The notes: generated by a model not told the origin, from the sequence alone. A DNA stretch of 64,000 nucleotides from Blastomonas natatoria (GCF_003201955.1 NZ_QJJM01000009.1:62001-126000), one strand, 5' to 3'. Positions 32,675 to 42,734 are shown, counted from the stretch's first letter. Translations and numbers: made by a program.

Positions 32675-35497
32675 ATGACCGACAAGACCGAACTGCCGAA
32701 AACTTTCGACCCCGCCGCGATCGAGGCGAAATGGTATCCGCATTGGGAGGAAACGAACGCGTTCCGGCCCGAGCGGCCCGGTGCAGAGCCCTATACCATC
32801 GTCAACCCGCCGCCGAACGTGACCGGCAGCCTGCATATCGGCCATGCGCTCGACAACACGCTGCAGGACATCATGATCCGCTACGAGCGGTTGCGCGGCA
32901 AGGATGCGCTGTGGGTGGTCGGCACCGACCATGCCGGCATCGCGACGCAGATGGTGGTCGAGCGCCAGCTCGAGGCAGCGCAGGACAAGCGCACCAATTA
33001 CAGCCGCGAGGATTTCGTCAGCAAGGTCTGGCAGTGGAAGGAGGAGAGCGGCGGCGCGATCACCCGTCAGCTGCGGCGCCTGGGCTGTTCGATGGATTGG
33101 TCGCGCGAGCAGTTCACCATGGACCCGCATTTCAGCAAGGCGGTGCTCAAGGTGTTCGTCGACCTGTACAATCAGGGGCTGATCTATCGCGACAAGCGGC
33201 TGGTCAACTGGGACCCAAAGCTCAAGACCGCGATCAGCGACCTCGAGGTCGAGACGCGCGAGGTGCAGGGTCATTTCTGGCATTTCCGCTATCCGCTCGC
33301 TGATGGCGTGACGCTGGATGACGGGCGCGACCATATCGTCGTTGCGACGACGCGGCCCGAGACGATGCTGGCGGACATGGCAGTCGCGGTGAATGCGGCC
33401 GACCCGCGCTACCAGAGCGTCATCGGCAAGTTCGTCGAGCTTCCGATCACCGGACGGCGCATTCCGATCGTCGCCGACGACCATGCCGATCCCGAATTGG
33501 GTTCGGGCGCGGTGAAGATCACGCCGGGGCATGATTTCAACGACTTTGAGGTCGGCCGCCGGGCCGGAATTGCAGCTGCGGACATGCTCAACATGTTCGA
33601 TGCCGAGGCGCGGGTGGTGCAGACCGCCGATGGGCTGATCCCGGCAGAATTCATCGGCGTGGACCGGTTCGATGCGCGCAAGCTCGTGGTCGAGCGGATG
33701 AAGGCGCTGGGCCGTCTCGTACCGCATGTCGTCACCGGCAAGGACGGCGAGGTCACCGAGCACGATGCCGAACCGCGCACCATCCAGACGCCCTATGGCG
33801 ACCGCGGCGGCGTGGTAATCGAACCCTGGCTGACCGACCAATGGTATGTCGATGCCAAGACCCTCGCCCAGCCCGCGATCGAGGCGGTAAAGACCGGCGT
33901 GATCGAGATCGTGCCCAAGAGCTGGGAAAAGACCTATTTCCACTGGATGGACAATATCCAGCCCTGGTGCGTGTCGCGGCAGCTCTGGTGGGGTCACCGC
34001 ATTCCGGCCTGGTATGGCTCGGATGGCCAATGCTATGTCGCCGAAACCGAGGATGCGGCACAGGCACTGGCGGGCGATGGTGTGACGCTCGAGCGCGATG
34101 GCGACGTTCTCGACACCTGGTTCTCCTCCGCGCTCTGGCCGTTTGCGACCTTGGGCTGGCCCGATGCCGCCCCCCCTCCGTTTGTCCCGAGCGAAGTCGA
34201 GGTACGTCAGGGAACGGTGGAGCAAGGTCCCTCGACTTCGCTCGGGACAAACGGGCTTGGGGGTGCGCCGAGCAATCTGCTCGCCAAGCATTACCCCAAT
34301 GATCTGCTGATCTCCGGCTTCGACATCCTGTTCTTCTGGGATGCGCGCATGGCGATGATGGGGACGCATTTCATGGGCCAGGCGCCCTGGAAGCGGCTGT
34401 ATCTGCACGGGCTGGTCCGTGCGGCGGATGGCGCGAAAATGTCCAAGTCCAAGGGCAATACCGTCGATCCGCTCGGCCTGATCGACAGCTATGGCGCGGA
34501 CGCGCTGCGCTTCTTCATGGCGGCGATGGAAAGCCAGGGCCGCGACATCAAGATGGATGAGCGGCGCGTCGAGGGCTATCGCAATTTCGCGACCAAGCTG
34601 TGGAACGCTGCGCGCTTCTGCCAGGCGAACGGCATCGGCGCGAGTTCTTCCGTTTCGGCACCGGCGGCGACGCTCGCGGTCAACCGCTGGATCATCGGCG
34701 AGGTGGTGGAAACGGTCGCAGCATTGGACAAGGCGCTCGGCGACCTGCGCTTCGACGCAGCGGCGAACGCGATCTATCATTTCGTCTGGGACCAGTTCTG
34801 CGACTGGTATCTGGAGCTGATCAAGCCGGTGCTGTCCGCCGAGGGTGATGCAGGCGAGGCGGCAGAGACCCGCGCGGTCGCGGGCTGGGTGCTCGACCAG
34901 ATCCTGGTGATGCTGCACCCGTTCATGCCGTTCATCACCGAAGAGCTGTGGCACGCGCTCGGCGAGCGATCGGGTGACCTGATCGTCGCGCAGTGGCCCG
35001 CGCCGCAGGCCGAGGTGGACGCCGGAGCCAAGGCAGAGACCGAATGGCGCATCGATCTGGTGGGCAGCATCCGGTCGGCCAAGAACGAACTCGGTATCGC
35101 GCCGGGCACACGGCTCAAGGCGTATGTGCAGGATGCCAATGACCAGACCAAAGCCTGGGTAAACGGTTTCTGGACCGGCGCGCAGCGGCTGGCGCGGATC
35201 GACTTTGCGCCGCTGGACGGGGCCGCGCCCGAGGGCGCGAACCTGCAGATCGTGGTCAACGAGGCGACCTTCGTGCTGCCACTCGAAGGCATCATCGACA
35301 TCGCCGCCGAAAAGGCGCGCCTGACCAAGGCGCTGGAAGCCGTGTCCAAGGAAGCCAAGTCGCTCGAAGGCCGACTGTCGAACCCGGCGTTCGTCGAGAA
35401 GGCCAAGCCCGAAGCTGTGGAAAAGGCGCGTGCCGACCATGCGGAGAAATCTGCGGAGGCCGAGCGGCTGGCGGCGGCACTCGCCCGGCTTGGCTGA
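32675..35497 (+). CDS. valS: Valyl-tRNA synthetase
   Basis: This 940-residue class I synthetase charges tRNA-Val. HIGH is at residues 54-57 and KMSKS at 588-592. The editing domain lies between about 190 and 340, and the C-terminal coiled-coil arm (about 875-940) is intact. Residues about 502-527 ([12 protein letters not shown]... to ...SLGTN) are encoded by a palindromic repeat inserted in frame between the conserved FATLGWPD and [14 protein letters not shown] segments. Other bacterial ValS proteins have only a short loop there. The reading frame is preserved, so the enzyme should be functional. Confidence 0.95.
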   Translation: MTDKTELPKTFDPAAIEAKWYPHWEETNAFRPERPGAEPYTIVNPPPNVTGSLHIGHALDNTLQDIMIRYERLRGKDALWVVGTDHAGIATQMVVERQLEAAQDKRTNYSREDFVSKVWQWKEESGGAITRQLRRLGCSMDWSREQFTMDPHFSKAVLKVFVDLYNQGLIYRDKRLVNWDPKLKTAISDLEVETREVQGHFWHFRYPLADGVTLDDGRDHIVVATTRPETMLADMAVAVNAADPRYQSVIGKFVELPITGRRIPIVADDHADPELGSGAVKITPGHDFNDFEVGRRAGIAAADMLNMFDAEARVVQTADGLIPAEFIGVDRFDARKLVVERMKALGRLVPHVVTGKDGEVTEHDAEPRTIQTPYGDRGGVVIEPWLTDQWYVDAKTLAQPAIEAVKTGVIEIVPKSWEKTYFHWMDNIQPWCVSRQLWWGHRIPAWYGSDGQCYVAETEDAAQALAGDGVTLERDGDVLDTWFSSALWPFATLGWPDAAPPPFVPSEVEVRQGTVEQGPSTSLGTNGLGGAPSNLLAKHYPNDLLISGFDILFFWDARMAMMGTHFMGQAPWKRLYLHGLVRAADGAKMSKSKGNTVDPLGLIDSYGADALRFFMAAMESQGRDIKMDERRVEGYRNFATKLWNAARFCQANGIGASSSVSAPAATLAVNRWIIGEVVETVAALDKALGDLRFDAAANAIYHFVWDQFCDWYLELIKPVLSAEGDAGEAAETRAVAGWVLDQILVMLHPFMPFITEELWHALGERSGDLIVAQWPAPQAEVDAGAKAETEWRIDLVGSIRSAKNELGIAPGTRLKAYVQDANDQTKAWVNGFWTGAQRLARIDFAPLDGAAPEGANLQIVVNEATFVLPLEGIIDIAAEKARLTKALEAVSKEAKSLEGRLSNPAFVEKAKPEAVEKARADHAEKSAEAERLAAALARLG
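34178..34254. repeat. Palindromic element inside valS
   Basis: Perfect 25-bp arms at 34178-34202 and 34230-34254 (the left arm begins CCGTTTGTCCCGAGCG) are separated by 27 bases. The element resembles palindromic repeats I associate with sphingomonad intergenic regions. Here it lies inside an essential gene, at a surface loop, without a frameshift or stop. Confidence 0.85.
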
Positions 35498-35533
35498 CCT
35501 TCGCGCCCCGAACGGCTCCGGGAGGGCAGGCGC

Positions 35534-36775
35534 ATGAGCCTGTCCTACGCCCGGCTGCTCGCGCGGCGTGTGTATCGGTCCTTATGGTTCACGCCTGCGG
35601 CCTATGCGGTGCTCGCGGTGCTGGCGCTGCTGCTGGCGCCGGCGCTGGGCGTGCTGCTGCCGAACGAATTCCACAAGCTGATCGGACTCGACGGGGTCGA
35701 CGATCTGCTCGGCGTCCTCGCCAACACGCTGCTGGCCGTCGCGATCTTCTCGCTGGGCATCATGGTGTCGTCGCTCCAGGCAGCGGCATCGGCGGCGACC
35801 CCGCGCGCGCGTCCGCTGCTGATGCAGGATCGCACCGCGCAGAACGCGATCTCGGTGTTCATCGGCGGGTTCATCTATGCGATCGTCGGCACTGTCGGGC
35901 TTTCCACCAGCTATTTCGGCCAGCCGTCTCGCGTCATCCTGTTCCTGACCACCTGTCTCGTCATCGTCTCGGTCATCTATGCGCTGATCCGCTGGATCGC
36001 GCGGCTCAGCAATCTGGGCGATGTGTCCGAGGTTATCGACCTGCTCGAAGATGCCGCCGAAAAGGCCTTTGCCGATCTTGCCGCGCGGCCACTGCTGGGC
36101 GGGGTCGAACTGGTGGCGATGCCCGATGGCGGCGTGCCACTCTATTCCGAGCGCTTCGGCTTCGTGCAGGCGATTGACGACCAGCTGTTCGCGGCGCTGT
36201 GCGCCGAGCAGGACCTCGACGTCTGGTTGGCCGTGCGTCCCGGAACCTATGTCGATTCGAGCACGATCCTGCTCAGGACATCGCGCGCTCTGGATGAGGA
36301 CACGGCGCAATCGGTCCGCCGCGCCTTCGTGATCGCGGGCGATCGCACGTTCGAGGCCGACCCGCGCTTTGGTCTGATCGTGCTGTCCGAGACCGCCTCC
36401 AAGGCGCTGTCACCGGGCGTCAACGATCCGGGCACTGCGATCGATGTTCTGGGCACCTCGCTGCGCATTCTGGCAGGATGGAGCACCGCGGCGCGCGCTA
36501 CCCCGGCCCGTGTCACCTGCCCGCGGCTCCACGTTCCGCCGATCGCGATCGAGGATCTGGTCTGCGATGCCTTCCGCTGGATCGCGCGCGATGGCGCAGG
36601 GCAGCTCGAGGTGCAGATTCGGCTGCAAAAGGCGCTGCGTTCGCTCGCTGCGCACGATCCGGTGCATTTCGGCGAGGCCGCGCGGGGCATGTCGCACGAG
36701 GCGTTTGCGCGCGCGAAGATCGGGCTGGCGCTGCCGGGCGATGTCGAGATTCTTGAGCGGTTCGTGCTGGACTGA
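35534..36775 (+). CDS. DUF2254 membrane protein
   Basis: This 413-residue inner-membrane protein has about four transmembrane helices in the first 160 residues (20-40, 60-85, 105-130, 138-158) and a soluble C-terminal half. It carries the DUF2254 signatures SLGIMVSSLQAAASAATPR and SETASKALSPGVNDPGTA. The family has no assigned biochemical function. It starts 36 bases after valS with GGGAGGGCAGGCGC before the ATG and may share the valS transcript. Confidence 0.85.
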   Translation: MSLSYARLLARRVYRSLWFTPAAYAVLAVLALLLAPALGVLLPNEFHKLIGLDGVDDLLGVLANTLLAVAIFSLGIMVSSLQAAASAATPRARPLLMQDRTAQNAISVFIGGFIYAIVGTVGLSTSYFGQPSRVILFLTTCLVIVSVIYALIRWIARLSNLGDVSEVIDLLEDAAEKAFADLAARPLLGGVELVAMPDGGVPLYSERFGFVQAIDDQLFAALCAEQDLDVWLAVRPGTYVDSSTILLRTSRALDEDTAQSVRRAFVIAGDRTFEADPRFGLIVLSETASKALSPGVNDPGTAIDVLGTSLRILAGWSTAARATPARVTCPRLHVPPIAIEDLVCDAFRWIARDGAGQLEVQIRLQKALRSLAAHDPVHFGEAARGMSHEAFARAKIGLALPGDVEILERFVLD

Positions 36776-36806
36776 GGGGTGCCGAAGGTGGGGCGGGCGT
36801 CCTTCC

Positions 36807-36973
36807 AAAATCCTCCCCGAGCTTGTCTCGGGAAGGGGGACCGCCGACCGAAGGTCGGCGGTGGAGGGGAAGCGGGATGGCATATAGGCCGAAGGGCATC
36901 ACGCACCCGCTGCCCCTCCACCACCCGCTGCGCGGGCGGTCCCCCTCCCCCAGCGAGCTGGGGGAGGATTTTT
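36807..36973. repeat. Intergenic inverted repeat element
   Basis: Two complementary arms of about 60 bases lie at 36807-36869 and 36913-36973 (left begins AAAATCCTCCCCGAGC, right ends GGGGGAGGATTTTT). They flank a 43-base centre. Each arm carries internal small palindromes (e.g. CCGACCGAAGGTCGG). It fills most of the gap between the DUF2254 and helicase genes and could act as a transcript end for the valS region. Confidence 0.8.
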
Positions 36974-37058
36974 CCATGTCGCGCCAAGCCTGCCAACCAC
37001 CGCATCCTCCACACCTGCCCCCTTGCCCCGGCGACGCACGTTCCCTAAACGTTCGACG

Positions 37059-39371
37059 GTGAACGATCTCGCCCCCACATCCGAATTCCCGCCGCCCTCG
37101 GCCAACGACCCCGCCTATCTTCGGGGGCTGAACACGCCGCAGCGCGAGGCGGTGCTGTCATCCGACGGCCCGGTGCTGGTGCTGGCGGGGGCAGGAACAG
37201 GCAAGACCGCCGCGCTGACCGCGCGGCTCGCGCATCTGATCGCGACGCGCCGCGCCTGGCCATCGGAAATCCTCGCGGTCACCTTCACCAACAAGGCCGC
37301 GCGCGAGATGCGCGAGCGCGTAGGAAAGATTATCGGCGAGGCGGTGGAGGGCATGCCATGGCTCGGCACCTTCCACTCGATCGGCGCCAAGATGCTGCGC
37401 CGTCATGCCGAACTGGTCGGGTTGCAGTCGAACTTCACGATCATCGACACCGACGACCAGTTGCGGCTGCTCAAGCAGCTGATCCAGGCGGCGGATATCG
37501 ACGACAAGCGCTGGCCCGCGCGCCAGCTCGCCGGGTGCATCGACCGCTGGAAGAACAAGGGGCTGAATCCGCACGAACTCGATGCGGCAGAAAGCGAGCT
37601 CTATGCCAACGGACGCGGGCAGGAACTGTACACCGCCTATCAGGACCGGCTGAAGGCGCTCAACGCCTGCGATTTCGGCGATCTGCTGCTGCACATGCTG
37701 ACATTGCTGCGCACCGACCGCGCGGTGCTCGAGCAATATCAGCAGAAGTTCAAATATATCCTGGTCGACGAATATCAGGACACCAATTCGAGCCAGTATC
37801 TCTGGCTGCGGCTGCTCGCCCAGGCGCGCAAGAATATCTGCTGTGTCGGTGATGACGACCAGTCGATCTATTCGTGGCGCGGCGCGGAAGTCGCCAACAT
37901 CCTGCGCTTCGAGAAGGATTTTCCCGGCGCGCGGATCATCCGGCTCGAACAGAATTACCGCTCCACGCCGCATATCCTGGGTGCGGCCTCGGGCCTGATC
38001 GCGTCGAACAGCGACCGGCTGGGCAAGACGCTGTGGACCGAGGTCGATGCGGGCGAGAAGGTGCGCGTGCTCGGCGTATGGGACGGGCCCGAAGAGGCCC
38101 GGCGGATCGGCGAGGAGCTCGAAAGCCTGTCGCGGCGCGGGATAAGCCTCGACAGGACCGCGATCCTGGTCCGCGCGCAGTTCCAGACGCGCGAGTTCGA
38201 GGACCGGTTCATCGCCATCGGCATGCCCTATCGCATCATCGGGGGCTTCCGCTTCTACGAGCGCGCGGAAATCCGCGATGCGCTCGCTTACCTGCGCGTC
38301 GTCAACCAGCCGGCAGATGATCTGGCGTTCGAGCGGATCTTCAATACGCCCAAGCGCGGCTTGGGCGACAAGGCACTGGAAAAGGTGCACCGGCTGGCGC
38401 GCGCGACCGGACTGCCGCTCAGCGCCGCCGCCTTCCAGATTCTCGACAGCGATGAACTGCCGGCGCGCGCCCGCACCGCGCTCACGGCGCTGATGCGCGG
38501 CATCGCGCGGTGGCGCGACCTGCTCTCGACGATGAACCCGGCAGACCTCGTGCGGCAGATTCTCGACGAATCGGGCTATACCCAGGTGCTCCAGGCCGAA
38601 CGCTCGGTCGAGGCCTCGGGCAGGCTGGAGAACCTTTCCGAACTCGCGCGCGCGATGGAGGAATATGAGAGCCTCGGCGATTTCCTCGAGCATGTCAGTC
38701 TCGTCATGGACAACGAGGCTTCAGCGGAAGAGGCCAAGGTCACGATGATGACCATCCACGGGGCCAAGGGGCTGGAATTCGAGCATGTCTTCCTCGCCGG
38801 ATGGGAGGAGGGGGTATTTCCCTCGCAGCGCGCGCTCGACGAGGGCGGTATGGCGAGCCTCGAGGAGGAGCGCCGCCTGGCCTATGTCGCGATCACCCGC
38901 GCGCGCGCCAGTTGCACGATCGTGCATGCGGCCAACCGGCGCATCTATGGCCAGTGGACCAGCTCGATCCCGTCGCGCTTCATCGGCGAATTGCCAGCTG
39001 AGCATGTCGAGGAGGAAAGCTCGCTGACCGGCGGTGCGTCGCTCTGGCGCGCGGGGCTATCCGAACGCGACGATCCCTTTGCGCATCTCGCGCGCGATCC
39101 TGAGCGCGCGGCGCGCCGGGGGCCCGGCTGGCAGCGCGCGGCGCAGGTGCCTGGCGGCTTCAATGCCACGCCGCAGCGCGTTGCCGAGGCCCGGTCGAGC
39201 GCCATCAGCTTGGGCAATGCCGGGCGAAGCGATGTCGCAATCGGCACCCGCGTCTTTCACCAGAAGTTCGGCTATGGCCTCGTTGCCGAGAAGGAAGGCA
39301 ACAAGCTGGAGATCGACTTCGAGAATTCGGGGCGCAAGCGGGTGATCGACAGCTTCGTCAGCCTCGCCTGA
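37059..39371 (+). CDS. UvrD/PcrA/Rep-type 3'-5' DNA helicase
   Basis: This 770-residue SF1 helicase has Walker A AGAGTGKT (43-50), TFTNKAAREM, motif II DEYQDTN, GDDDQSIYSWRGA, YRSTPHIL and the C-terminal motifs VTMMTIHGAKGLEF and RRLAYVAITRAR. A small C-terminal Tudor-like segment (FHQKFGYGLVAEKEGNKLEI) is present as in UvrD/PcrA. It acts in repair and replication restart. The GTG at 37059 is preferred. A TTG at 37023 is possible. The usual name (uvrD, pcrA or rep) cannot be settled from sequence alone. Confidence 0.9.
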   Translation: MNDLAPTSEFPPPSANDPAYLRGLNTPQREAVLSSDGPVLVLAGAGTGKTAALTARLAHLIATRRAWPSEILAVTFTNKAAREMRERVGKIIGEAVEGMPWLGTFHSIGAKMLRRHAELVGLQSNFTIIDTDDQLRLLKQLIQAADIDDKRWPARQLAGCIDRWKNKGLNPHELDAAESELYANGRGQELYTAYQDRLKALNACDFGDLLLHMLTLLRTDRAVLEQYQQKFKYILVDEYQDTNSSQYLWLRLLAQARKNICCVGDDDQSIYSWRGAEVANILRFEKDFPGARIIRLEQNYRSTPHILGAASGLIASNSDRLGKTLWTEVDAGEKVRVLGVWDGPEEARRIGEELESLSRRGISLDRTAILVRAQFQTREFEDRFIAIGMPYRIIGGFRFYERAEIRDALAYLRVVNQPADDLAFERIFNTPKRGLGDKALEKVHRLARATGLPLSAAAFQILDSDELPARARTALTALMRGIARWRDLLSTMNPADLVRQILDESGYTQVLQAERSVEASGRLENLSELARAMEEYESLGDFLEHVSLVMDNEASAEEAKVTMMTIHGAKGLEFEHVFLAGWEEGVFPSQRALDEGGMASLEEERRLAYVAITRARASCTIVHAANRRIYGQWTSSIPSRFIGELPAEHVEEESSLTGGASLWRAGLSERDDPFAHLARDPERAARRGPGWQRAAQVPGGFNATPQRVAEARSSAISLGNAGRSDVAIGTRVFHQKFGYGLVAEKEGNKLEIDFENSGRKRVIDSFVSLA

Positions 39372-39380
39372 GAGCTCGGT

Positions 39381-41498
39381 TCAGATACGTTCTGCCCGCG
39401 CCACCGATTCCGACGCGCGCAGCGCCATGATGATCTGCATCAGATGGCCGACATCGTGCACTTCCAGGTCGGATTCATAGGTATGGAACGGCTGGTCACG
39501 GTTGGTGAGCTTGAGGTTGACGATGTTCGCCTTGTGATGGCTGAATATGCCCGCCATGTCGGCGAGGGTGCCTGGACGGTTGTACAGGATCGCCCGGATG
39601 CGCGCCGTCGCGCCGTCCGAATCTCCGCCCCATGACAGGTCGATCCAGTCGGCATCGACGCCGCTGACCAGGTTGAGGCAGTCGATCGTGTGCACCTCGA
39701 TATTCTCGCCCTGGCGGCGCAGGCCGACGATGCGATCACCCGGCACCGGATGGCAGCATTCGGCCAGCTGGAACGCGACACCCGGTGTCAGTCCCTTGAT
39801 GGAAATCGCCCGATCCTGGCGCGGGAATTCGCGCAAGGCTGCCTGATCGCTGCTGCTGCCGGGCACCAGCGCATCCATCAGCGCGACATCGCTGATCTGG
39901 TTCTTGCCCACCGCCAGCATGAGTTCGGTCTCGTCGGCCATCTGCAGCCGTTCCAATGCCTGTTTCAGCGCCTTCTTGCCGATCTTCACCGGCAGCCGCC
40001 CGGCAATTTCGTCGAAGATCACCCGGCCCATTGCGGCGGTTTCCTCGCGCTCCTTGTCGCGGACATAGCGCCGGATCGCGGCGCGCGCCTTGCCGGTGGT
40101 GACAAAGCCCAGCCAGCTGGTCTGCGGTTCCTGGCCCTCGGACTTGAGAATCTCGACAATGTCGCCATTGGCGAGCGGCGTGCGCAGCGGAACGTTGCGC
40201 CCGTTGATCAGCACGCCGACCGCCTTGTTGCCGAGATTGGTGTGCACCGCATAGGCAAAGTCGATCGCGGTCGCGCCCTTGGGCAACTGGTGCAGCGCGC
40301 CCTTGGGCGTAAAGGCAAAGATGCGGTCCTGGTACATCGCCATGCGGGTATGCTCGAGCAGTTCGTCGGCATCCTGCGCGGTGTCGAGAATCTCGATCAG
40401 GTCGCGGATCCAGCCTGCCTGCCCGTCTGGGCGGGTGCCGCCCTGCTTGTAGGCCCAGTGCGCAGCCAGGCCATATTCGCTCTGCCGGTGCATCTCGTGC
40501 GTGCGGATCTGGATCTCGACCCGCATCGACTGGCCGTGGATGATCGCGGTGTGCAGCGAGCGATAGCCATTGCGCTTGGGCGTCGAGATATAGTCCTTGA
40601 AGCGGCCCGGGATCATCTTCCACTTGCGGTGGATATGGCCGAGCGCGGCGTAGCAGTCCTCGATGCTGTCGACGATGACGCGAAACGCGATGATGTCGGT
40701 CATCTGCTCGAACGAGACATGGCGTTCGGCCATCTTGCGCCAGATCGAATAGGGGTGCTTTTCCCGGCCGCTGATCTCGGCGGTAAGGCCATGCGCGGCG
40801 AGCTCTGCCTTCAGCGACTCGGCGATGGTCTCGACCTGGTTCTCGCCGCTGGCCTTGATCTGGTCGAGCCGCCCGCAGATCGTTTCATAGGCTTCGGGTT
40901 CGAGTTCGCGGAACGAGAGCATCTGCATCTCGCGCATATATTCGTACATGCCGACGCGCTCTGCCAGCGGCGCGAATATGTCCATCGTCTCGCGCGCGAT
41001 GCGCTTGCGCTTGTCGGCGCTCGAGATGAACTTCAATGTGCGCATGTTGTGCAGCCGGTCGGCCAGCTTGACCAGCAGGACGCGCAGGTCGTTCGACATG
41101 GCGAGCAGGAACTTGCGCAGATTCTCCGCCGCGCGCTCGTTCTCGGTCTGAGCCTCGATCTTCGACAGCTTGGTGACGCCGTCGACCATTTCGGCGACCT
41201 TGGGACCGAACAGCCGCTCGACCTCCTCGATCGTGGTCAGCGTATCCTCGACCGTGTCGTGCAACAGCGCGGTGATGATGGTCTCGACGTCCATCTTCAG
41301 GTCGGTCATCAGACCCGCGACCTCGATCGGATGGCTGAAATAGGGGTCGCCGCTGGCGCGCTTCTGGCTGCCATGCTTCTGCACGGAAAACACATAGGCG
41401 CGGTTGATCAGCGCCTCGTCCGCATCAGGGTCGTAATCCTTGACCCGCTCTACCAGTTCATATTGTCTCAGCACCGGCTGAATGTCGGAGCTTTGCAA
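39381..41498 (-). CDS. rsh: Bifunctional (p)ppGpp synthetase/hydrolase
   Basis: This 705-residue RelA/SpoT homologue is the single Rsh type found in alphaproteobacteria. The HD hydrolase domain (about 25-180) has His56 and the His80-Asp81 pair. The synthetase domain (about 230-345) has YRSLHTAIIH. A TGS domain (about 385-445) and a C-terminal ACT domain (about 630-700) follow. Both catalytic sites look intact. The gene is convergent with the helicase gene. A long branched hairpin ends just upstream of its start. Confidence 0.93.
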   Translation of the reverse strand: MQSSDIQPVLRQYELVERVKDYDPDADEALINRAYVFSVQKHGSQKRASGDPYFSHPIEVAGLMTDLKMDVETIITALLHDTVEDTLTTIEEVERLFGPKVAEMVDGVTKLSKIEAQTENERAAENLRKFLLAMSNDLRVLLVKLADRLHNMRTLKFISSADKRKRIARETMDIFAPLAERVGMYEYMREMQMLSFRELEPEAYETICGRLDQIKASGENQVETIAESLKAELAAHGLTAEISGREKHPYSIWRKMAERHVSFEQMTDIIAFRVIVDSIEDCYAALGHIHRKWKMIPGRFKDYISTPKRNGYRSLHTAIIHGQSMRVEIQIRTHEMHRQSEYGLAAHWAYKQGGTRPDGQAGWIRDLIEILDTAQDADELLEHTRMAMYQDRIFAFTPKGALHQLPKGATAIDFAYAVHTNLGNKAVGVLINGRNVPLRTPLANGDIVEILKSEGQEPQTSWLGFVTTGKARAAIRRYVRDKEREETAAMGRVIFDEIAGRLPVKIGKKALKQALERLQMADETELMLAVGKNQISDVALMDALVPGSSSDQAALREFPRQDRAISIKGLTPGVAFQLAECCHPVPGDRIVGLRRQGENIEVHTIDCLNLVSGVDADWIDLSWGGDSDGATARIRAILYNRPGTLADMAGIFSHHKANIVNLKLTNRDQPFHTYESDLEVHDVGHLMQIIMALRASESVARAERI

Positions 41499-41511
41499 GC
41501 AATTGCAACAG

Positions 41512-41592
41512 AAAAACGCGCCTGTGCAGAGGGCCTTGATGGGGTCCGCTTGGGGGGCAAGGGATCAAGGCATCGGGGTCTGCACAGGCGCG
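41512..41592 (-). terminator. Branched terminator or small RNA end, upstream of rsh
   Basis: On the minus strand a perfect 14-bp stem (41592-41579 with 41530-41517, CGCGCCTGTGCAGA) encloses a second 7-bp stem (41570-41564 with 41540-41534, CCTTGAT). It is followed by TTTTT at 41516-41512. It would end transcription from the CC_3452-like gene 20 bases before rsh. The enclosed 48 bases are long for a simple terminator, so a processed small RNA is possible. Confidence 0.65.
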
Positions 41593-41671
41593 GCAGGTTT
41601 GCCGGGCGTCAGAGGCGGGCGATGTGGGAGTATCGCAGGCCCTGTCTGCCCGGCCGGAGGGCGAATGGGGG

Positions 41672-42010
41672 TCAGCCCTTGGCGTTGCAGGTGGCGAGCT
41701 CGTCGCTGGCCATGGCTTCGCTGCGGGTTGTAAAGGCGGTGACGTCACCCATCTTGCGAGCAAGGCGGGTGCAAGCATTGATCGGGCGCGAGGTCGCCTT
41801 GGATCCGGTGCATACCGTGCCTTCGCACTGCCAGACGACGCCCTGGATGATCTTGGTGGTCTTTTCGACCGGTGCCGCGAGCTCTGCCATGAAATAGCTG
41901 CTGCCCGGAGTCTGGGCGCTGGCGGTGCTGGCCTGCATCATCACCATGCTCGAAAGCGAGGCGGCAGCGACAAAGGCGATCTGGGTGAGGGTCTTGCTGA
42001 AGCGGGGCAT
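41672..42010 (-). CDS. Exported CC_3452-like hypothetical protein
   Basis: This 112-residue protein has a signal peptide (about 1-33, ending ASTASAQ) and a mature part with three cysteines in a pattern (VWQCEGTVCTG, then PINACTRLARKMG, then LATCNAKG). I associate this pattern with a family of small periplasmic proteins in Sphingomonadales and Caulobacterales. Function is unknown. Divergent from the HxlR regulator gene. Confidence 0.7.
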   Translation of the reverse strand: MPRFSKTLTQIAFVAAASLSSMVMMQASTASAQTPGSSYFMAELAAPVEKTTKIIQGVVWQCEGTVCTGSKATSRPINACTRLARKMGDVTAFTTRSEAMASDELATCNAKG

Positions 42011-42095
42011 GGTGTGTCCTTTCTAACGGCAGTCCGGGGGGCAAATCGGGGGGTGCAATTTAGGTTGCGAATCACTACTTATAGAAATAGGTTTT

Positions 42096-42107
42096 TAGTT
42101 GCAACTA
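42096..42107. promoter_or_regulatory. Palindrome between CC_3452-like and HxlR genes
   Basis: TAGTTGCAACTA is a perfect 12-bp palindrome, with a related TAGGTTGCGA at 42061-42070. It lies in the divergent promoter region and is a good candidate operator for the HxlR regulator. Confidence 0.5.
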
Positions 42108-42171
42108 GAAACTGAATTTTCGTTGGCAAGACCGCAAATTTGGATAAGATGGCGGTTTGAAACTGGATTTG

Positions 42172-42711
42172 ATGACCATGACCCACGGTAACCCTACCAA
42201 ATTGCGCGAACCGCTGGCCGAGATTGCTGCTTGCTGCAGCCTGCCGCAGGCGCTCGAGACGATGGGAGAGCGCTGGTCGTTCATGATCCTGCGCGCCTCG
42301 TTCAACGGGCTGCACCATTTCGAGGAGTTTCTGGAAGAGCTGGGTATTGCCCGCAACATCCTGTCGAACCGTCTGACGAGACTGGTCGAAAGCGGCATTC
42401 TGAAGCGCGCGCCTTGCGTCGATGACCGGCGCAAGATCGAATATCGCCTGACCGACAAGGGCCTCGATCTGTTGCCGACGATGATCGCGCTGCGCCAATG
42501 GGGCGAGAAATGGGAAAGCGGCGTTCCGTCGAACCCCGTGCTGGTGGACGAACGCGATCGTCGTCCGATTCAAGCGATCTCGATCCGCGCGCACGATGGC
42601 AGGGTGCTGACCCATCACGACCTGTGCTGGATCGATATTGCCGACCTCAATGCCGGCGATGGCGACGACAGCGACCACGATGGTGTGGTGAAGCGCATCG
42701 CCAGCATCTGA
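42172..42711 (+). CDS. HxlR-family transcriptional regulator
   Basis: This 179-residue winged-helix regulator has the HxlR core ALETMGERWSFMILRASFNG, FEEFLEELGIARNILSNRLT and RLVESGILKRAPCVDDRRKI, with an unusually long C-terminal extension (about 110-179) ending in an acidic stretch. Cys63-type redox sensing cannot be judged. The start could be 42172 or 42178. A TTG at 42157 is also open. It probably regulates itself and the divergent exported protein. Confidence 0.85.
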   Translation: MTMTHGNPTKLREPLAEIAACCSLPQALETMGERWSFMILRASFNGLHHFEEFLEELGIARNILSNRLTRLVESGILKRAPCVDDRRKIEYRLTDKGLDLLPTMIALRQWGEKWESGVPSNPVLVDERDRRPIQAISIRAHDGRVLTHHDLCWIDIADLNAGDGDDSDHDGVVKRIASI

Positions 42712-42734
42712 CGGCGCGCCGGCAATGATGCTGT

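Noticed and set aside
32129-35440. 1103-codon minus-strand frame opposite valS
   Set aside because: Antisense frame of a high-GC gene with no recognised domains. ValS motifs HIGH and KMSKS are on the plus strand.
39690-41897. 735-codon plus-strand frame opposite rsh
   Set aside because: Shadow frame. Rsh catalytic motifs are on the minus strand.
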